Assembly (NCBI GenBank): GCA_001723855.1
Contig: MCBC01000161.1
Coordinates: 1-8,759 of the forward strand
Length of the DNA: 8,759 bases
Reading direction: 5' to 3'
Origin: Candidatus Altarchaeales archaeon WOR_SM1_86-2
GTDB taxonomy: Archaea > Altiarchaeota > Altiarchaeia > IMC4 > MCBC01
The notes under the pieces are model-generated. The model did no database searches. It was not told where the DNA came from and saw nothing but the letters and a program-made list of their open reading frames with translations. How positions within the stretch are numbered: the first letter of the stretch is position 1; the number at the start of each line of letters is the position of its first letter. The position numbers and the translations under genes were made by a program. Shown piece by piece: positions 5,746 through 8,759 of the stretch.

Positions 5746-6849
5746 TTATTTTATTTGTTTTCTAATTTCTTCGTACATTCTACGGCTTATACGATAGGTT
5801 GCATAAGCTATGATAACCAACACTAACGTAATTATTATCATAACGGTATCTGGATTATTTTTAATATAATTCCAAATTTCAGGAATGTATCTCCATAATT
5901 CTAAGTGCCATATCATAAGAATGATAATCATCGGCAATATTGGTAGTATAATGAATATAATGAGTTTTGGATGTAGTCGAATATCTTTAACAAAGTTCAT
6001 TATAGTTTCGATGAATTTACCTCTCGAAGAATATTCTGAGATTACTTCGTCAGTATATCTTATAATTTCATCAGTTTTACCTTTTTCAACTTTTTTAAAA
6101 TTTAAAATATTCTCGAAAATATAGGATATTGTTTTGGACATTTTTTGGCACCCCTCATCAATCCCCAAATCTCGAAAATATTCTTTAAATATAAATGTTA
6201 CGAGGGTGCCAGTATAAAATACAAATAGCACACGATAGATACCCCCCGCTCGTAGTACATATGATGTTCTGTCACTATTTATCCATTTTTCTTTAAGTTC
6301 ATCGCTTTCAACATCTAGAGTGCCCCCTTTGTAATAACCCAGTACACTTCTCATAGTGTTCACTATTATTTCATATATGATTTTATCATCTAAATCGGGA
6401 GGTTTTTCGTAAATTAAAACATTTTGTAGTAAATCAGAAGTTCTTCTAAGCCCTATGAATAGCAAAATAATTCTTTCTAGGAAATACTCAACAATCAATA
6501 TTATAAACGGCCAAATTAAAAAGGCAATCCCAATGAAAAATAACGAATTTATGAGGTTGCTTACCCATTCAGAAAGAGGAAAATATAGGGACATTATTAC
6601 AACTAACAAAACAAAAAACATAACCACCCTGTATTTTTCATATAAACGTGGTCTTTGTAGTGAAAAGGACAATAGAATATCAATAATGGAAAGTATAACT
6701 GGTGGTATGACCAATAACCACAACAGGATATTAGAAATTAGTGGTGTGATGAAAGGGGGTAAGTAATAAAGCGTTATAATCACTAACAATATTCCCGAAA
6801 TAAGGAATATTATCCAAAATTTTTCATCATTAGAGAGTTTAATTTCCAT
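5746..6849 (-). CDS. Hypothetical six-TM membrane protein with large central soluble domain
   Basis: I do not recognise this 367-aa protein. Four hydrophobic segments fill the N-terminal third (about 11-30, 36-62, 74-90 and 101-131). A soluble region follows at about 135-290, including acidic PPDLDDKIIYE (150-160) and a short hydrophobic patch (205-221) that could be buried or re-entrant. Two more segments lie at 293-314 and 335-352, before a basic tail (RISRRMYEEIRKQIK). An even number of helices with the Arg-rich connector at 134-136 puts the central domain and both ends most likely in the cytoplasm. No transporter or enzyme motif is evident. The gene is among the most AT-rich in the window and is followed after 47 nt by the PIN gene on the same strand, so the two may be co-transcribed. 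Confidence 0.72.
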   Translation of the reverse strand: MEIKLSNDEKFWIIFLISGILLVIITLYYLPPFITPLISNILLWLLVIPPVILSIIDILLSFSLQRPRLYEKYRVVMFFVLLVVIMSLYFPLSEWVSNLINSLFFIGIAFLIWPFIILIVEYFLERIILLFIGLRRTSDLLQNVLIYEKPPDLDDKIIYEIIVNTMRSVLGYYKGGTLDVESDELKEKWINSDRTSYVLRAGGIYRVLFVFYTGTLVTFIFKEYFRDLGIDEGCQKMSKTISYIFENILNFKKVEKGKTDEIIRYTDEVISEYSSRGKFIETIMNFVKDIRLHPKLIIFIILPILPMIIILMIWHLELWRYIPEIWNYIKNNPDTVMIIITLVLVIIAYATYRISRRMYEEIRKQIK

Positions 6850-6925
6850 TTTTCATATTTATCTATTTTAACTAACATAAACACAGGAGTGTATTTTGTT
6901 AATAAATAACATTAACATCTTAGAA

Positions 6926-6967
6926 ATTAAAATTATAAAAACCTGAAACCGTCAAAATCTAAAAAAG
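6926..6967 (-). terminator. U-rich terminator region after rpsJ
   Basis: Read on the minus strand, the rpsJ stop is followed within a few bases by a six-T run (6961-6966), then further T-runs near 6953-6956 and 6937-6941. This is typical archaeal intrinsic termination. The rest of the 120-nt gap (6850-6969) is AT-rich and must hold the promoter of the six-TM gene; a TTTATG about 27-32 nt before its ATG is a weak TATA candidate. I see no other structure in the gap. Confidence 0.35.
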
Positions 6968-6969
6968 GA

Positions 6970-7278
6970 TTACCTTGTCAATTCGATCTCAATATACACG
7001 CCGTCCGGAACATTAACCCGCATAACCTGCCTGAGCGACCGCTCATCGGCATCTATGTCTATGAGTCTTTTATGAACATGCATCTCCCATCTGTCCCAGG
7101 TGGCGGTTCCGGCGCCGCACGGTGATTTCCTGGTAGTGATTCTGAGTTTTTTGGTTGGCGTCGGGATCGGCCCTGCAATCCCTGCCCCGGTGCGTTCCGC
7201 TACCTTAACTATCTGGTCGCAAACCCTCTCCAACCGCTTAACATTCGTTCCCGTCAATATAATCCTTGCTTTTTCCAT
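6970..7278 (-). CDS. rpsJ: 30S ribosomal protein uS10 (archaeal S10)
   Basis: This 102-aa protein is the usual length of archaeal uS10 and aligns by eye with it from end to end: [10 protein letters not shown] at the start, [19 protein letters not shown] (27-45), the loop [23 protein letters not shown] (49-71) containing HKR, and [17 protein letters not shown] near the end. uS10 sits in the head of the small ribosomal subunit. It is the best taxonomic marker here; the DADER and DRWEM features are archaeal in style. In many archaea rpsJ follows the EF-1A gene (tuf), but here its upstream side is a divergent intergenic region, so it stands alone. The ATG directly follows an AT-only repeat with no Shine-Dalgarno, suggesting a leaderless mRNA. 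Confidence 0.97.
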   Translation of the reverse strand: MEKARIILTGTNVKRLERVCDQIVKVAERTGAGIAGPIPTPTKKLRITTRKSPCGAGTATWDRWEMHVHKRLIDIDADERSLRQVMRVNVPDGVYIEIELTR

Positions 7279-7280
7279 AA

Positions 7281-7307
7281 TTTAAATTATTTAAATTAAT
7301 TAAATTA
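7281..7307. repeat. Three tandem copies of a 9-bp AT repeat at the rpsJ promoter
   Basis: TTTAAATTA occurs at 7281-7289 and 7290-7298, with a third copy at 7299-7307 differing in the first base. The array starts 3 bp from the rpsJ ATG and fills the position where its TATA box should be, so several overlapping TATA-like sites are available on the minus strand. Confidence 0.7.
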
Positions 7308-7320
7308 AAGAATAAAGAAT
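7307..7320. repeat. Two tandem AAAGAAT heptamers in the divergent promoter region
   Basis: AAAGAAT is repeated at 7307-7313 and 7314-7320 and followed by AAAC. It abuts the 9-bp repeat array and lies in the 143-nt region between the divergently transcribed rpsJ and receiver genes. It could be a regulator site or simple-sequence drift. Confidence 0.5.
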
Positions 7321-7370
7321 AAACTTTAAATGTGCAAGCATATTTTCATGCGGCATAAAATCACCGCTTA

Positions 7371-7392
7371 TTTATCTATCTATTTATTTATT
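7371..7392. repeat. Tetranucleotide repeat tract (TTTA/TCTA) in the receiver-gene promoter
   Basis: Five contiguous 4-bp units (TTTA, TCTA, TCTA, TTTA, TTTA) run through the zone 30-50 nt upstream of the receiver ATG at 7422. The last units (7381-7391) are also the best TATA-like candidate for that operon, which would give a leader of about 10 nt. A tract of this kind could change length by slippage and alter promoter strength; this is inference. Confidence 0.55.
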
Positions 7393-7421
7393 GTTGAACA
7401 TCAGTCTAAATTCTTCAAAAA

Positions 7422-7802
7422 ATGCCTAAAATAATGATAGTGGATGATGAGCCGCATATTGTCAAATCAGTTAAAATGATACTGGAGAAGAGGGGTTATG
7501 ATGTTATCGGGGCAGAAAGCGGGCGCGAATGTATTCAAAAACTGGAAAAGGAAAGGGTTGATCTAATTTTGATGGATTTCTTCATGCCTGAAATGGACGG
7601 CAGGATGGTTATTGAAGAAATAAGGGAAATTCCTGATTTAAAGGGCACGAAGATAGCGATTCTTACTTCAGCAGAATTCAGGGGGAGGGGTATGGAAATT
7701 TTAAAGGAACTAAATATCCTGGATTACATCACAAAACCAATTGATATTGATGATTTTACATCAAGAATTAAAAAAATAATGAAGGGAAATGATAGACATT
7801 AA
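7422..7802 (+). CDS. Single-domain response regulator (receiver, CheY-like)
   Basis: This 126-aa protein is one complete receiver domain with all conserved sites: acidic pair D8-D9 (VDDEPH), phospho-acceptor D52 in LILMDFFMPEMDG, T82 in AILTSAE and K105 before Pro in DYITKPIDI. There is no output domain, so it must signal by protein contact, like CheY or Spo0F. Its end overlaps the start of the KaiC-like gene by 14 nt, and a CheB-type gene follows, so it is probably one component of a phospho-relay. No histidine kinase is visible in the window; one may lie downstream or be fused to the CheB protein. The ATG is preceded by an A-run, not a Shine-Dalgarno. Confidence 0.95.
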   Translation: MPKIMIVDDEPHIVKSVKMILEKRGYDVIGAESGRECIQKLEKERVDLILMDFFMPEMDGRMVIEEIREIPDLKGTKIAILTSAEFRGRGMEILKELNILDYITKPIDIDDFTSRIKKIMKGNDRH

Positions 7803-8328
7803 AGAAATTTTAACTAAAAGTGAAATGCTTGGGTTAGTTATTCCAGACAGGGAATATGACAAAATGTTGATCAAAGTAGCGAGTATTTTGAGTGAAGGAT
7901 ACGATAAAGTTCTTTATATAAGTATCGATAAACCATACAAATCCCTGGTCAGTGATCTTAAGCAGATTAGTGACGGCAAAATAAACATGGACAAATTTCA
8001 CTTTATTGACTGCATCACAAGGACTGAAAGAGATGCGCAATCAACCAAAAACTGCACTTATATATCATCCCCCCTGGCATTGGATGAAATACATAGGACA
8101 ATACTTAATATTCTTAAGAAACGGAGAATTGATGTAACACTAGTTGACTCGCCCTCTTCTTTGTCAACCTACTATGAACATATGGATGTGCTTAAATTCA
8201 TGCATCTTTTGATGACAAAACTTATTATTGCAAAATGCAAGGGCGTATTCCCGTTTCACAGGGAAAGTGCGGGTCCTGCAAGAAGAAGCATTGAAATGTT
8301 CGTAGATAAGATAGTATATTTAGAATGA
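7789..8328 (+). CDS. KaiC/RecA-fold signalling protein without Walker A (DUF7504/DUF835-like)
   Basis: This 179-aa protein has the strand order of a RecA/KaiC-like domain: MLGLVIPDREYDKMLIKVA (13-31), KVLYISIDKPYKSL (40-53), FHFIDCI (70-76), YISSPLALDEIHRTI (91-105) and a Walker-B-like strand VTLVDSPSSLSTYYE (116-130), followed by LKFMHLLMTKL (135-145). The phosphate-binding GxxxxGK loop is absent, so it probably does not hydrolyse ATP. Similar degenerate domains occur in archaeal two-component loci, attached to or beside kinases and receivers, and are thought to sense or transmit signals. The start ATG lies inside the receiver gene (14-nt overlap) and the stop is 1 nt from the GTG of the CheB gene, arguing for one translationally linked operon. 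The exact Pfam family is uncertain. Confidence 0.78.
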   Translation: MIDIKEILTKSEMLGLVIPDREYDKMLIKVASILSEGYDKVLYISIDKPYKSLVSDLKQISDGKINMDKFHFIDCITRTERDAQSTKNCTYISSPLALDEIHRTILNILKKRRIDVTLVDSPSSLSTYYEHMDVLKFMHLLMTKLIIAKCKGVFPFHRESAGPARRSIEMFVDKIVYLE

Positions 8329-8329
8329 T

Positions 8330-8759
8330 GTGAAGAGAAAAAAACCGGCTCGTAAAAAAGTACCCAACGGTAAACAATCCAGGAAAGCATCCTTTCCTAT
8401 CATTGGCGTTGGAGCGTCTGCCGGCGGCATGGAGGCATTCCAGCAGCTGCTTGAGCATCTGCCTGGCGATACGGGGATGGCTTTTGTATTGATACAGCAC
8501 CTGGCTCCGGAGCATAAAAGCATGTTGACCGAACTGCTTTCCAGGGCAACCGATATGCCCGTTGTTGGGGTAAAGGACGGCATGAAGGCGGAACCCGATC
8601 ATGTGTATGTAATACCGCCGAATACTGATATGACTATTTCAAAGAGGATATTTGGACTCGTACCAAGGACGGAGACGCGCGGCATGCACATGCCGATAGA
8701 TTGTTTCTTCAATTCGCTTGCACGGGATGTTAAAAGCCAGGCTATAGGAGTGATTCTTT
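8330..8759 (+). CDS. cheB: CheB-type protein-glutamate methylesterase, N-terminal part (cut by window end)
   Basis: An open frame runs from a GTG at 8330 to the window end (143 complete codons). After a basic leader of about 20 residues come IIGVGASAGGMEAFQQLL (24-41) with the catalytic Ser30, and FVLIQHLAPEHKSMLTELL (52-70) with the catalytic His57. The segment VYVIPPNTDMTI follows; the third residue (Asp of the GxGxDG motif) would lie beyond the window. There is no receiver domain ahead of the esterase, unlike classical CheB. This is the layout of CheB-CheR-PAS fusions frequent in methanogens, so the gene probably continues far past the window. GTG is the first possible start after an in-frame TAG; the ATGs at 8325 and 8328 are in another frame and meet TGA at 8331. 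By family it removes methyl groups from chemoreceptor glutamates. Confidence 0.88.
   Translation, partial: MKRKKPARKKVPNGKQSRKASFPIIGVGASAGGMEAFQQLLEHLPGDTGMAFVLIQHLAPEHKSMLTELLSRATDMPVVGVKDGMKAEPDHVYVIPPNTDMTISKRIFGLVPRTETRGMHMPIDCFFNSLARDVKSQAIGVIL

Noticed and set aside
7281..7392. CRISPR array or origin of replication in the repeat-rich intergenic region
   Set aside because: Repeats are 4-9 bp, contiguous without spacers, and there are no origin-recognition boxes or Orc1/Cdc6 gene nearby.
8225..8602. Minus-strand 125-aa frame at the right end, and a similar 87-aa one
   Set aside because: Both are antisense to the CheB esterase, whose GASAGG and QHL motifs are on the plus strand.

Overview
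The window reads as archaeal, most likely euryarchaeal. The strongest marker is an archaeal-type ribosomal protein uS10 (102 aa). Supporting signs are a KaiC/RecA-like signalling protein lacking a Walker A loop, a receiver/CheB signalling cluster of the kind common in methanogens and their relatives, and start codons that mostly lack Shine-Dalgarno sequences but follow A-rich stretches, with TATA-like boxes 20-35 nt upstream of a few. The sequence alone does not fix a genus. Base composition is mosaic: the radical-SAM, nnr, rpsJ and cheB genes are clearly GC-richer than the two blocks carrying PIN nucleases and unknown membrane proteins.

Layout. 49-600 (+) is a GDT1/TMEM165-type cation exporter, followed by a GC-rich, hairpin-rich non-coding island (601-710) and a T-rich tract. 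777-1910 (+) is an SPL-like radical SAM protein whose C-terminus looks like the helix-hairpin-helix domain of PolX/MUS81. 1959-2650 (+) is a VapBC-type toxin-antitoxin pair, followed by an unknown one-TM protein (2679-3461). 3481-4892 (+) holds the NAD(P)HX repair enzyme Nnr, split into two reading frames inside its epimerase domain. After a convergent junction with an imperfect inverted repeat (4913-4970), the minus strand carries a 52-aa ORF (4960-5118), a DUF3368-type PIN protein (5099-5698), an unknown six-TM protein (5746-6849) and rpsJ (6970-7278). A repeat-filled divergent intergenic region (7279-7421) separates rpsJ from a plus-strand signalling operon: a single-domain receiver, a KaiC-like protein overlapping it, and the start of a CheB methylesterase cut off by the window end.

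How they work together. The last three genes are the only clear functional unit of several proteins. Their coding regions overlap or are 1 nt apart, so they are probably co-transcribed and act in one phospho-relay/chemosensory-type pathway. VapBC is a self-contained TA module. The two Nnr ORFs together match one bifunctional metabolite-repair enzyme, either recently broken or translationally coupled. The two low-GC blocks share a pattern, a PIN nuclease next to an unrecognised membrane protein, and are the likeliest acquired material.

No established novel system is visible. The best candidates for something undescribed are the radical SAM-HhH fusion, the GC-rich hairpin island at 601-710, and the membrane protein/PIN/52-aa ORF block at 4960-6849.
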